This document shows positions 31,901-42,000 of a stretch of 64,000 bases of DNA, piece after piece; position 1 is the first letter of the stretch, and each line of letters starts with the position of its first letter. Made by a program: the position numbers and the translations under genes. This DNA is from Sphaerolaimus hirsutus (lineage: Eukaryota; Nematoda; Chromadorea; Monhysterida; Sphaerolaimidae): contig CAXIWS010000751.1 in the NCBI GenBank assembly GCA_964036195.1, positions 47,459-111,458 of the forward strand. The letters are read 5' to 3'. The notes under the pieces were generated by a model. It ran no database searches. It was not told the DNA's origin and was given only the letters and a program-made list of their open reading frames with translations.

Positions 31901-34900
31901 GCATAGAATTGCACTGGTCGCAGACATAGAGAAAGCGTTTCTGCAGATTAGTCTGCAGGACAGTGACAGAGATGTGACAAGATTTCTGTGGTACAAGGAT
32001 CCCACGAAACCATCTATGGAGGACAACATTCAGATTTACAGATTTGCCAGAGTGCCATTTGGTATAATCTGCAGCCCAGCGCTGCTGGCGCTGACAGTCA
32101 GATACCACCTGAATCAAGCTGGCACAGAAAATGCAAAATTGATCGATGAAAATCTGTATGTGGATAATTTGATCCTCAGTGTGGACACAGAGCAGAAAGC
32201 AATCGAATTGTACCAGGAATCCAAAGTGTTGTTCACAGAGGCACAGATGAATCTGAGAGAATGGAACAGCAACAATAAGAGCTTTACTTGGCAATTGGCA
32301 GAGTCAGATGTGGCCAAGGAAATTGTCACAACAGTCCTAGGAATGAAATGGGACACAGAAAGCGACCAGATGTGGCTGAAAACGCCAAAAACAGTCCAGC
32401 AATCACAATTATCAGAAACTGACCAGAAAATCAAACTTCCCACAAAAAGGACAGTTGCAAAGGTGACTGCGGGATGTTTTGATCCAATGGGACTCGTCAG
32501 TCCTGTCCTACTGCCAGCAAAGAGATTTTTGCAGACGTTATGGCATTCAGGACCAAGTGCCAAAGAGTGGGATACTCCCCTGTCTGAGGAACAGACAGCA
32601 ATTTGGCAGCAATTGGAGACAGAGTTGCTCAAAGTTGGACAGATCAAGTTCAACAGAAATCTGAATTATCAGAGTGGTGCAGATGCACAACTGCACATTT
32701 TCGTTGATGCCTCAGCAATGGCATACAGTGCAGCGGCATACATATGCCAGAAAACAGAAAATGACAGCGGCACGTCAAGCCTGCTGTACTCCAGATTGAG
32801 ACTCGCTCCAAAGAAACCAGAAGTGACAATTCCACGGCTGGAATTGTTAGCAATGTTGATTGGCAGCAGAATGTCAAAGTTTATTCACAAAGAGCTCAAG
32901 GACGTCAAATTCAGTCAAACAGTTGTATGGTCAGATTCAACCTGTTGTCTGAAGTGGCTAACAACAGCGAAGCCACTGGCATGTTTTGTCAAGAACAGAT
33001 TGGATGAAATCAGGAAAATTCAGAGTGAGACAGAGAACATGCACATCAGACACATCGCAGGACTGGAGAACCCAGCTGACATGGCCACAAGAGGTATGAA
33101 TATGTCAGAGTTGGAAGGCAGTAACCTGTGGTGGAAGGGGCCAGAATGGCTAATGACTGGAGAGTGGCCAGAGCCAAAAGTGGAGCCAGTCACGCCAGAA
33201 GTAATGGCAGAAATCAAGAAAGAAGAGCTCAAGTTCCCAAAAGCCAGTCCAATTTACCTGGGCGCCACACAGCAAGTGGTCAGTGACCCAGATGCCAGCA
33301 ATGTGCAAGCTGATGAAAGCAAGCAAAGCAACCCATTGGGAATTGAGATTCAGAGATTCTCATCACTGACAAAGTTACTGGATGCAACAGTATACGTGAT
33401 GAGATTTGTGCGACAGATGCACAAAAAGCGCAGCAAAAATGACAGTCAGAATGGATTGTCAGAAATCATGAAAAGTATCTGTGGTACAATGAAACCACAA
33501 GGAATTATCAGTATTGAAGAGAGAGAGAGTGCGTGGAAATATTGGATCAAAGTGACGCAACAGAATCATTACAAAGAAGTGGCAAAGATTCTGGCAACAG
33601 GCCACAGCAAAGGCAGCCAGGATGGCAAGAAAGCAGCTGCAGACCAGCAGTTGATCAAATGGCTCAATGTGCAAATGCATCAGGATGGAATCCTGAAGTG
33701 CCACGGCAGAATGGAGCATACAGACCCACAGGAGGTCACAGTGCCACTCATACTGTTGCCAGCAACGGCTACAGTGACTCAGCTGATCGTCAGAGACCAG
33801 CATGAGAAGTTGATGCACGCAGGAGTGCAACACACATTGGCAGCAATCAGACAAAAGTACTGGATTACACAGGGCAGACGGGTGATCTACAATGTGACCA
33901 GAACCTGCCCAACCTGTAAGAAATTGGGAGCGAAGCCGTACCAGCTTCCACCAATGCCAGATTTACCAGAAACCAGAGTTCAGAGAGCCAGACCGTTCCA
34001 GTACACGGGCTTGGATTATTTGGGACCAGTTTGGTACAAAGTGGACAAAGATCACAGGAAAATGTGGATCTGTTTGTTCACATGTATGGTGACACGTGCA
34101 GTTCACCTGGAAAGTGTGCTGGACATGACAGCACAGGAATTCCTGAACGCAGTTAGGAGATTCATCGCCAGGCGTGGAAAGCCTGATGCAGTGATTTCAG
34201 ACAATGCGACGCAATTCAAATTGACAGAGAAAGTGCTCAGCTCAAGCACCGACAAGGCCATTAATACTGGAAAGGAATGGTCAGAAATGGTCAAAAGTGG
34301 AGCAGTACAGACTTACTGCTCACAGCAACAAATCCAGTGGAACATGACTACTCCTATGGCACCGTGGCAGGGAGGAGTCTATGAGAGAATGGTGGGTATC
34401 ACCAAGAAACATTTCAAGGCAGCTGTGGGGCACAGAATGTTAACCCTGCAAGAATTGTTGACACTTCTGCCAGAAGTTGAGGCAGTGATCAACAGCAGGC
34501 CAATCTCTTACATCTATGGTGATGTAAAGAGCCTCAGAGTGCTGACGCCAAAAGACTTCCTGACAGGGGAAGGTCAGATTGGAGCACCACAGTTTGACGC
34601 AGACAAAGATGGAGAATTTGTGCCCAGAATGGATAACGCAGCAAAACTGCAGAAATATTGGGAGACAACCCAGCAAACTTTGGATAAGTTCTGGGACTTG
34701 TGGCATCAAGAGTATATCCCGAGCTTGAGGGAAAGGACTCAGGTGACACACAAACATGGCAGATTGACAGCGACTCAAGAACCCAAAGTGAATGAAGTTG
34801 TGCTGATTTATGAAGAGAACATGCCCAGAGGTACATGGAGGATGGGTCGCATCGAGCAGTTAGAGCCTAGCAAAGATGGACAGATTCGCTCAGCAAAAGT

Positions 34901-37694
34901 TAGAACTGCCAACAGAAATGTGGTCAGCAGACCACTCAATCAATTGTATCCGCTGGAAATCAATTCAAAGACAATGGATATCCCAGAGACAGCAGTAACA
35001 GTCAAAGTGGATTTACTGGACCCAGCAATTGTCCAGAAACATGTCAGAAATCAGAGCTCGAACAGAGACTCTGTACCAAACCCTGCTCAGAGGAACTCAG
35101 CATCGGATAGAGTCCTGAGGAGTGCGACAGGGAAAGCCACAGCAACCACCAGCAGTCTGGTGATTGGAATGCTGTGCATGGTATCGATGCTGACAGGCAT
35201 GTCAGAGTCAGCAACGCTGAGAAAAGCTGGCAAAGCTTACAGCGAAGTATTTTCCAGAACATACGTTCTAGAAACTTCGACAGTAAGGCCACCATCATTG
35301 GCAGCGCATCATGGATTGCCGCCTTTGCCTTCAGAATGGCCACCAAAATCTGTCAGAGAAATGCATACTTATGAGAGATTCAAGGATGCAATCAAAGATC
35401 ATCCTGTGGAACAGGTGATCAGCTCACAAAGCCAGAGGTATCAGATTTGCACCAGTGGAAGGCATGGACATGCGCTTACAGTTCCTGAAGAAGTGCAGTG
35501 CCATATCCCACCAAGGAATTTTGTCAAGGCAATGAAAGTTACACTTTACGCACAGAGACAGATTCCACAGAAAGAGAAAGCATACAGATGCTACATCAGA
35601 ATCAAAGAGATCATCACACACACCAGTTTCTGGGGAGCGAAAGGCATTACAGGCAATTTTGAGAAATACCAGCAAGTTGGCGTGGTAGCCTGTAACTATG
35701 CAAGAATTCACAAGATGTTCAGAGGAACACCTTTGGTGGAAATGGAGCCCAGAGTGTGGACAACCAATCAAACCTTGAAAGTGGAATATTCATGGTGTTG
35801 CCATGACAAAGAGAATGTCGTCAGTAACTTCTACATGGAAGAAGGAACCGTGGCTTCACTTGATGGAAAGACTGTAATCAGCGATTTGCAAGATTTCAGC
35901 CAGTGCAGAGCCATGATGGGACATTGCAGAGACCACAATTATGGAATTACAGTGTGGGATACAGAGAACTTCAAGCATCAATGTGCATATGAGAGAATTG
36001 GCAGATTCAAATCAGAGATATCTGGCCAGACAATTATTGTATCAAAATTGCAAGCAGCATACTCCCACAGCAACAAGACAAAGAGGCCAATTGGCTCAGA
36101 ATGTGTTCCAGGAGACACATACTACACCGATCAAGGAGGTGTATTCATCCAGTTTGACAGAAGAGAAGATGTGCCTGTGGAATGGGCAATGCCAGGAAAG
36201 ATAGTGGAGGCGAGAGAGTCAACAATCAGTGGAACATTGTATGCCAGATTGGACAACAGAAACTCCAAGTTTCAGTTCCTGCAACATGTGGTCAGAGAGA
36301 TGACTCAGGCACAATTTGCGATTGTATGGCATCAGTTATGTCAACTTCGCAAGAACCAGCTGGACATGTTGACTCAGCTTTTCCGCATCGATCCAACACT
36401 GGGGATTCGAGCCATGCTGGGAAGACAGGATGTTCATGCAGAATGGGCTGGAGAAGCAATTATGTTTTGGGAATGCAAGGAAGTGCAGCCATACATAATT
36501 TATCAAACGGGAAAAGTGGGAGAGACATGTTACAAATACACACCAATGAGGTTGGACAAAGATGGGCCCTTGTGGTTCAAGAGCCCAGGCAGCAGAGACT
36601 TGGTAGAGAAATCACCAGAAGAGGACTGCAGCCACACCACACCGCACCTGTACAGAAATGAACATGGACAATGGAAGTCCGCACATGGAATGGTGCACGT
36701 CACAGAGACACCGATTGAAATGACATGGAAAGGACAATGGCAGGCCTTCACGTTTGATGCGCCTCACCTGTTCACCAACATTGTCAACAGAACGACCAAT
36801 TTCATGGATGTCAGAGGCCAGATTCAGAGACTACAGAATTTGGAGCATGTGCAGAACCAGTTGATCGATTACACAGCAGATATGTCATTGGATCCCAGAG
36901 TGATCAGAAATTCAATAGAAGGCATTGGAGCTGGAATTGGACAGACGGCAGCAGGAATCGGCAAGGCATATGGTCACTATATATCTGGAGTATCAAAAGG
37001 GTACACTAACTTTATGGGAGGAATGTTGAAAGGACCCTTTCAAGTGATCATCAACACAATCGCAATGCTGCTGGGAATCACAATCTTGATAGCTGGAGTC
37101 GTAGCTGCAGGATACCTGTGGTACAATTGGAGAATTGCCACAGGAAAGCCAGTGATTCCACCATGTGTATACACATGCATATGGAAATGCATAGTGTGTC
37201 CGTTCAAATGCATATGGCTATGCTTCAGAGCCATCAGATATACTATCAAGAAATCAACTCAGAAAGAGACCAATTATCCACAAAGGAAAGTACGCAAGAC
37301 AGAGTTGAGACCAGCAATCAAAAGGAGAGCCAGATCCAACTCAACACAGTCCGTCAGATTTGCCAGAAGAGCAGAAACCGAGGACAGAATGGCAAAGTCA
37401 CTATCAGCATACGTTCAGCCAGATGAAAGTTCAGCTGATGAGGGACAAGTCAGAGTCAGGAACAGAGACAGTGTTCACATGCCTGATATCCGCAAATTCA
37501 CCTCACGCGAACGCGCAGGAAGCGACACGGGCAACTACCTGCTTCATCATCAGGCTAGGTCAGCGTTGGCATCACCCACAACCGGACCTGCGACTTCACG
37601 CACACCCACGACTTCGCGTACGACCACGTTCACCACCGAGGCGACTGTGGAAACGCCACTCATCACGTTGGCACCCACCACCACCAACATGTGA
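28992..37694 (+). CDS. Gag-Pol-Env polyprotein of BEL/Pao element B
   Basis: This 2,900-codon frame carries every function of an enveloped retroelement. Gag: a coiled-coil-rich N-terminus, then a DUF1759-type region at about 170-330. Three zinc knuckles lie at about 416-485 (one CX2CX6HX4C, then CLRCLQKGHYMNQC and CFYCKSNRHHTAVC, both CX2CX4HX4C). Aspartic protease: DTG at 613-615. Reverse transcriptase: Asp978 in VADIEKAF and YVDN at 1056-1059, where most relatives have YVDD. RNase H: Asp1239 with later E and D positions. Integrase: H2C2 finger from about 1603 and core acidic residues D1675, D1737 and E1798. A DUF5641-like tail spans about 1876-1994. Envelope-like part: hydrophobic leader at about 2051-2070, ectodomain, transmembrane helix at about 2683-2710, cysteine cluster at about 2724-2745, basic tail. 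The start is chosen because A shares it. I cannot assign the glycoprotein to a known viral family. Confidence 0.93.
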   Translation: MVSPTGHIRKTLGPAKHRVESRLAREFAKYDLELFAEASKDDKRTEMRRVIASVKQEGAKLESAMNAVKTQFDAWRDIVKDIDEPDQMEQEQKIYQDSYEEYANMSDLVTQKVVAMNVYIEELQDMIQQQSGNTMYEVNTAFIQQMAAQMALTAQGAVQGVSSTNATTAKSVKLQKLEVEQFTGEIVKFRSWWQMFESHIHNRTDLEDISKFSYLRSLLKGSAFGMISGLSVTAENYAPAIAMLKKRYDQPVVVRNTLMSNIMKLRQARNTCQDMRILFDAIERLLQQLESLGESVEHPMLLSQLQQKVPPEVLREIQKEQGTEEALTVEKFRKLFGQQLALSEAVQHAQQTEAPVQQSRQGFGNNPRAQQFNNRFQGNGNRFRGPENPRTSTGSMSVIQNGQSAPQAGFMNPGRPCVFCNDTQQLHFNDKCPKFKTAKERRVILSKAERCLRCLQKGHYMNQCQFTRSCFYCKSNRHHTAVCPEKFGDNSNGNAGRQVPAFRANGQQNGQQSANNGRKSVPMAGRPAQSQQRKATVNCVTVEEAGPEMVETETISSTVVTEPNTKQQNTSVNLSVNRNMSMLMTARTVIEASEMDTEMEPEQPPLQIQAFLDTGSQGTYMSEKVAKKLNLKSTGEHHIQVYTFGNEKPHYKVVQQVEFRMRLRNGQKVEMVADVVPTLTTEQVKVPVSEQDEKYLQKYFPDESYFADRIPKGKGTECKFKPDIIVGLNYFWDLMSRNTSTTRLPSGLYVIPSELGLLMGGGQLTSNRNQWTTDGAYPVVVNTIVHQIQREKWYEEAPLSIAPVPNVKDMDRLDTIGIMDQPDLVEDDEAIKQFNESVQRNPDGRYSVKFMYKPNLHELPDNKAMAFKRFRYLTNRLKRDPELLEKIQAIMKAQEEQGVIEKVQEDIMDGRKFHILPHQPVITPEKTTTKVREVYDASAKPPGMPSLNECMYRGPVILPQLVGMLMRFRLHRIALVADIEKAFLQISLQDSDRDVTRFLWYKDPTKPSMEDNIQIYRFARVPFGIICSPALLALTVRYHLNQAGTENAKLIDENLYVDNLILSVDTEQKAIELYQESKVLFTEAQMNLREWNSNNKSFTWQLAESDVAKEIVTTVLGMKWDTESDQMWLKTPKTVQQSQLSETDQKIKLPTKRTVAKVTAGCFDPMGLVSPVLLPAKRFLQTLWHSGPSAKEWDTPLSEEQTAIWQQLETELLKVGQIKFNRNLNYQSGADAQLHIFVDASAMAYSAAAYICQKTENDSGTSSLLYSRLRLAPKKPEVTIPRLELLAMLIGSRMSKFIHKELKDVKFSQTVVWSDSTCCLKWLTTAKPLACFVKNRLDEIRKIQSETENMHIRHIAGLENPADMATRGMNMSELEGSNLWWKGPEWLMTGEWPEPKVEPVTPEVMAEIKKEELKFPKASPIYLGATQQVVSDPDASNVQADESKQSNPLGIEIQRFSSLTKLLDATVYVMRFVRQMHKKRSKNDSQNGLSEIMKSICGTMKPQGIISIEERESAWKYWIKVTQQNHYKEVAKILATGHSKGSQDGKKAAADQQLIKWLNVQMHQDGILKCHGRMEHTDPQEVTVPLILLPATATVTQLIVRDQHEKLMHAGVQHTLAAIRQKYWITQGRRVIYNVTRTCPTCKKLGAKPYQLPPMPDLPETRVQRARPFQYTGLDYLGPVWYKVDKDHRKMWICLFTCMVTRAVHLESVLDMTAQEFLNAVRRFIARRGKPDAVISDNATQFKLTEKVLSSSTDKAINTGKEWSEMVKSGAVQTYCSQQQIQWNMTTPMAPWQGGVYERMVGITKKHFKAAVGHRMLTLQELLTLLPEVEAVINSRPISYIYGDVKSLRVLTPKDFLTGEGQIGAPQFDADKDGEFVPRMDNAAKLQKYWETTQQTLDKFWDLWHQEYIPSLRERTQVTHKHGRLTATQEPKVNEVVLIYEENMPRGTWRMGRIEQLEPSKDGQIRSAKVRTANRNVVSRPLNQLYPLEINSKTMDIPETAVTVKVDLLDPAIVQKHVRNQSSNRDSVPNPAQRNSASDRVLRSATGKATATTSSLVIGMLCMVSMLTGMSESATLRKAGKAYSEVFSRTYVLETSTVRPPSLAAHHGLPPLPSEWPPKSVREMHTYERFKDAIKDHPVEQVISSQSQRYQICTSGRHGHALTVPEEVQCHIPPRNFVKAMKVTLYAQRQIPQKEKAYRCYIRIKEIITHTSFWGAKGITGNFEKYQQVGVVACNYARIHKMFRGTPLVEMEPRVWTTNQTLKVEYSWCCHDKENVVSNFYMEEGTVASLDGKTVISDLQDFSQCRAMMGHCRDHNYGITVWDTENFKHQCAYERIGRFKSEISGQTIIVSKLQAAYSHSNKTKRPIGSECVPGDTYYTDQGGVFIQFDRREDVPVEWAMPGKIVEARESTISGTLYARLDNRNSKFQFLQHVVREMTQAQFAIVWHQLCQLRKNQLDMLTQLFRIDPTLGIRAMLGRQDVHAEWAGEAIMFWECKEVQPYIIYQTGKVGETCYKYTPMRLDKDGPLWFKSPGSRDLVEKSPEEDCSHTTPHLYRNEHGQWKSAHGMVHVTETPIEMTWKGQWQAFTFDAPHLFTNIVNRTTNFMDVRGQIQRLQNLEHVQNQLIDYTADMSLDPRVIRNSIEGIGAGIGQTAAGIGKAYGHYISGVSKGYTNFMGGMLKGPFQVIINTIAMLLGITILIAGVVAAGYLWYNWRIATGKPVIPPCVYTCIWKCIVCPFKCIWLCFRAIRYTIKKSTQKETNYPQRKVRKTELRPAIKRRARSNSTQSVRFARRAETEDRMAKSLSAYVQPDESSADEGQVRVRNRDSVHMPDIRKFTSRERAGSDTGNYLLHHQARSALASPTTGPATSRTPTTSRTTTFTTEATVETPLITLAPTTTNM

Positions 37695-37736
37695 CGTTGC
37701 TGCAACAACGGGGTGCAGCAATTCTTCCGCCCGGAG
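37695..37736 (+). other. 3' end of element B between stop and LTR
   Basis: Only 42 bp separate the stop codon from the 3' LTR, ending TTCCGCCCGGAG. There is no long purine run. The plus-strand primer must be this short CCCGGAG region or lie further upstream. The equivalent region of A is nearly the same. Confidence 0.6.
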
Positions 37737-39032
37737 TGTGCTGACCGTGGCAAAATGGATGGATAAAGAAATACAGAGAATTGATAATTAGGCTCATATT
37801 CGCATATTTACTTATTTGCACTATTTTACTTTTCATGCACTATATTTATTTACCACGCAAAATATCAAATTGTATTTCCTGCACTATATTATTTACCCAT
37901 GGAAAATATTCGATTAGGAAAGTGCTCTATAAGTTATTGATAGGTTTATGTGGAATGTTTAGGTTAAAAGGTCAAATATGTTATTATTAGGTGTATTAAT
38001 ATAAAATTAGGCTCATTCAACTCGCCGTAATTTTCTGATCATGATTATACATACATTTGCATAGTTTACTTGCAGTTTACAAAAGTCAAATCTTGTAAAT
38101 ATTTACGTGCTGCGTAATTATCTAGGCCAGCGTCCTAATAGAGAAATGGTGCCCTGCGTGCAACTAGCATTTACTTTACAGAGCCCTTCGCATAGGTATA
38201 ATTGTCATAACCCTGTTCACAACTATTTATATTTACTTAATAATTATAATACCTTGCTCAATTGAATATATTATAAACTCTGCTCAATTACAATACCCAT
38301 TTACCTCAAATAAGTCCCAATTTGCTAGACTATTCAACATACGTTTCCAGGAAGTGATTATTATTATCATGTTGAATATACCTTATTCTATTTACGTCAT
38401 TAGGAACATTTGCACTACTATTTACAGTTTCAAACCCTAATTTATTAGTTCCAATGTGCGTCAATGTTTTCTGACAAATTGAAGCAAATTAGTAAATCGG
38501 CCGAGTTTGCCGACTTCGCGCCTCAAGATTAATAGTTTTTCCATTAGCCCAATTTGTACCTGGTATTTCTTTACCATAATTATTTGAATGTATGCACGCG
38601 CAGTATAAGGCAACTGTTTCGGCTAGATGTGTTTATTTGTTGCATTTATGTCTTATTTGTGCATTTGTATTAGGAAATTACTGTAGCTGTTTTTCTATAC
38701 GTGATTTCCGTGTCTTAGCTACTTTGAGAGTTTTTACTTCAGTCTGCGGACCCCAAGCTTCTGAACGAAAATAAGCTAGCGATAGAAACTTCGACTAGGA
38801 AGCTCGCTAGGCTTTGCACTTTTATATTTGGCTGTATCTGATCAAATAAAGTACCTGAAACAATTTCGAACCCCTTTCAACACGCAACCACGAAATAAAC
38901 TCAACTTGGCTGTCGACAAGTGGACGTTCGGCTACAACGGGAAATCAACCACTCTAAAGGCCGTTTCTCACTACGGTCTTGGAGTTGCCGGATTCGGTGG
39001 TAGAAGACGCTGACTTCGGTGGCTTCATCACA
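37737..39032 (+). repeat. 3' LTR of element B
   Basis: 1,296 bp, exactly the length of the 5' LTR and offset from it by 11,269 bp throughout. I found no difference in the lines compared. The AATAAA is at 38845-38850. Confidence 0.95.
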
Positions 39033-42000
39033 GTCGCTGTCAATCTGCCATGTTTGTGCGTTACCTGAGTTCTTTCCCTCACGCTCGGGATATACTCTTG
39101 ATGCCACAAGTCCCAGAACTTATCCAAAGTTTGCTGGGTTGTATCCCAATATTTCTGTAGTTTCGCTGCGTTATCCATTCTGGGCACAAATTCTCCATCT
39201 TTGTCTGCGTCAAACTGTGGTGCTCCAATCTGACCTTCCCCTGTCAGGAAGTCTTTTGGCGTCAGCACTCTGAGGCTCTTCACATCACCATAGATGTAAG
39301 AGATTGGCCTGCTGTTGATTACTGCCTCGACTTCTGGCAGAAGTGTCAACAATTCTTGCAGGGTTAACATTCTGTGCCCCACAGCTGCCTTGAAATGTTT
39401 CTTGGTGATGCCCACCATTCTCTCATAGACTCCTCCTTGCCATGGTGCCATAGGAGTAGTCATGTTCCACTGGATTTGTTGCTGTGAGCAGTAAGTCTGT
39501 ACTGCTCCACCTTTGACCATTTCTGACCATTCCTTTCCAGTATTGATGGCCTTGTCAGTGCTTGTGCTGAGCACTTTCTCTGTCAATTTGAATTGCGTCG
39601 CATTGTCTGAAATCACTGCCTCAGGCTTTCCACGCCTGGCAATGAATCTCCTGACTGCGTTCAGGAATTCCTGTGCTGTCATGTCCAGCACACTTTCCAG
39701 GTGAACTGCACGTGTCACCATACATGTGAACAAACAGATCCACATTTTCCTATGATCTTTGTCCACTTTGTACCAAACTGGTCCCAAATAATCCAAGCCC
39801 GTGTACTGGAACGGTCTGGCTCTCTGAACTCTGGTTTCTGGTAAATCTGGCATTGGTGGAAGCTGGTACGGCTTTGCTCCCAATTTCTTACAGGTTGGGC
39901 AGGTTCTGGTCACATTGTAGATCACCCGTCTGCCCTGTGTAATCCAGTACTTTTGTCTGATCGCTGCCAATGTGTGTTGCACTCCTGCGTGCATCAACTT
40001 CTCATGCTGGTCTCTGACGATCAGCTGAGTCACTGTAGCCGTTGCTGGCAACAGTATGAGTGGCACTGTGACCTCCTGTGGGTCTGTATGCTCCATTCTG
40101 CCGTGGCACTTCAGGATTCCATCCTGATGCATTTGCACATTGAGCCATTTGATCAACTGCTGGTCTGCAGCTGTTTTCTTGCTATTCTGGCTGCCTTTGC
40201 TATGGCCTGTTGCCAGAATCTCTGCCACTCCTTTGTAATGATTTTGTTGCGTCACTTTGATCCAATATTTCAACGCAATCTCTCTTTCTTCAATACTGAT
40301 AATTCCCTGTGGTTTTATTGTACCACAGATACTTTCCATGATTTCTGACAATCCATTCTGACTGTCATTTCTGTTACGCTTTTTGTGCATCTGTCGCACA
40401 AATCTCATCACGTATACTGTAGCATCCAGTAACTTTGTCAGTGACGAGAATCTTTGTATCTCAATTCCCAATGGATTGCTTTGCTTGCTTTCATCAACTT
40501 GCATATTGCTGGCATCTGGGTCACTGGCCACTTGCTGTGTGGCGCCCAGGTAAATTGGACTGGCTTTTGGGAACTTGAGCTCTTCTTTCTTGATTTCTGC
40601 CATTACTTCTGGCGTGACTGGCTCCACTTTCGGCTCTGGCCATTCTCCAGTCATTAGCCATTCTGGTCCCTTCCACCACAGGTTACTGCCTTCCAACTCT
40701 GACATATTCATGCCTCTTGTGGCCATGTCAGCTGGGTTTTCCAGTCCTGCGATGTGTCTGATGTGCATGTTCTCTGTCTCGCTCTGAATTTGCCTGATTT
40801 CATCCAATCTGTTCTTGACAAAACATGCCAGTGGCTTCGCAGTTGTCAGCCACTTCAGACAACAGGTTGAATCTGACCATACAACTGTCTGACTGAATTT
40901 GACGTCCTTGAGCTCCTTGTGAATGAATTTCGACATTCTGCTGCCGATCAACATTGCTAACAATTCCAGCTGTGGAATTGTCACTTCTGGTTTCTTTGGA
41001 GCTAGTCTCAATCTGGAGTACAGCAGGCTTGACGTGCCGCTGTCATTTTCTGTTTTCTGGCATATGTATGCAGCTGCGCTGTATGCCATTGCTGAGGCAT
41101 CAACGAAAATGTGCAGTTGTGCATCTGCACCACTCTGATAATTCAAATTTCTGTTGAACTTGATCTGTCCAACTTTGAGCAATTCTGTCTCTAATTGCTG
41201 CCAAATTACTGTCTGTTCCTCAGACAGGGGTGTGTCCCATTCTTTGGCACTTGGTCCTGAATGCCATAATGTCTGCAAAAATCTCTTTGCTGGCAGTAGG
41301 ACAGGACTGATTAGTCCCATTGGATCAAAACATCCCGCAGTCACCTTTGCAACTGTCCTTTTCGTGGGAAGTTTGATTTTCTGGTCAGTTTCTGATAATT
41401 GTGATTGCTGAACTGTCTTTGGCGTTTTCAGCCACATCTGGTCGCTTTCTGTGTCCCATTTCATTCCTAGGACTGTTGTGACAATTTCCTTGGCCACATC
41501 TGATTCTGCCAATTGCCAAGTAAAGCTCTTATTGTTGCTGTTCCATTCTCTCAGATTCATCTGTGCCTCTGTGAACAGCACTTTGGATTCCTGGTACAAT
41601 TCGATTGCTTTTTGCTCTGTTTCCACATTGAGGATCAAATTATCCACATACAGATTTTTATCGATCAACTTTGCATTCTCTGTGCCAGCTTGATTCAGGT
41701 GGTATCTGACTGTCAGCGCCAGCAGCGCTGGGCTGCAGATTATTCCAAATGGCACTCTGGCAAATCTGTAAATCTGAATGTTGTCCTCCATAGATGGTTT
41801 CGTGGGATCCTTGTACCACAGAAATCTTGTCACATCTCTGTCACTGTCCTGCAGACTAATCTGCAGAAACGCTTTCTCTATGTCTGCGACCAGGGCGATT
41901 CCATGCAACCGGAATCGCATCAGCATCCCTACCAGCTGTGGTAGTATCACTGGACCGCGGTACATGCACTCATTCAAGCTTGGCATGCCTGGCGGTTTCG

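Larger units (their letters stand above)
26468..39032 (+). mobile_element. BEL/Pao retrotransposon B with envelope, intact
   Basis: A complete 12,565-bp element: LTR, primer site, 1.2-kb leader, a single 2,900-codon frame, LTR. GTCGC flanks it (26463-26467 and 39033-39037). It sits in the integrase tail of element A, in opposite orientation. The two 1,296-bp LTRs appear identical everywhere I compared them, and the coding frame has no lesion. It is therefore a young insertion that may be capable of movement. A is its older sister from the same family. Confidence 0.96.

Noticed and set aside
32114..32653. Antisense frames of up to 180 codons within Gag-Pol-Env
   Set aside because: Shadows of the strongly coding sense strand, repeated at the same positions in both elements.
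36880..37160. Specific assignment of the envelope-like part to a herpesvirus gB or phlebovirus-type glycoprotein
   Set aside because: The glycine-rich stretch before the transmembrane helix is only a general resemblance. A profile search or structure comparison would be needed.
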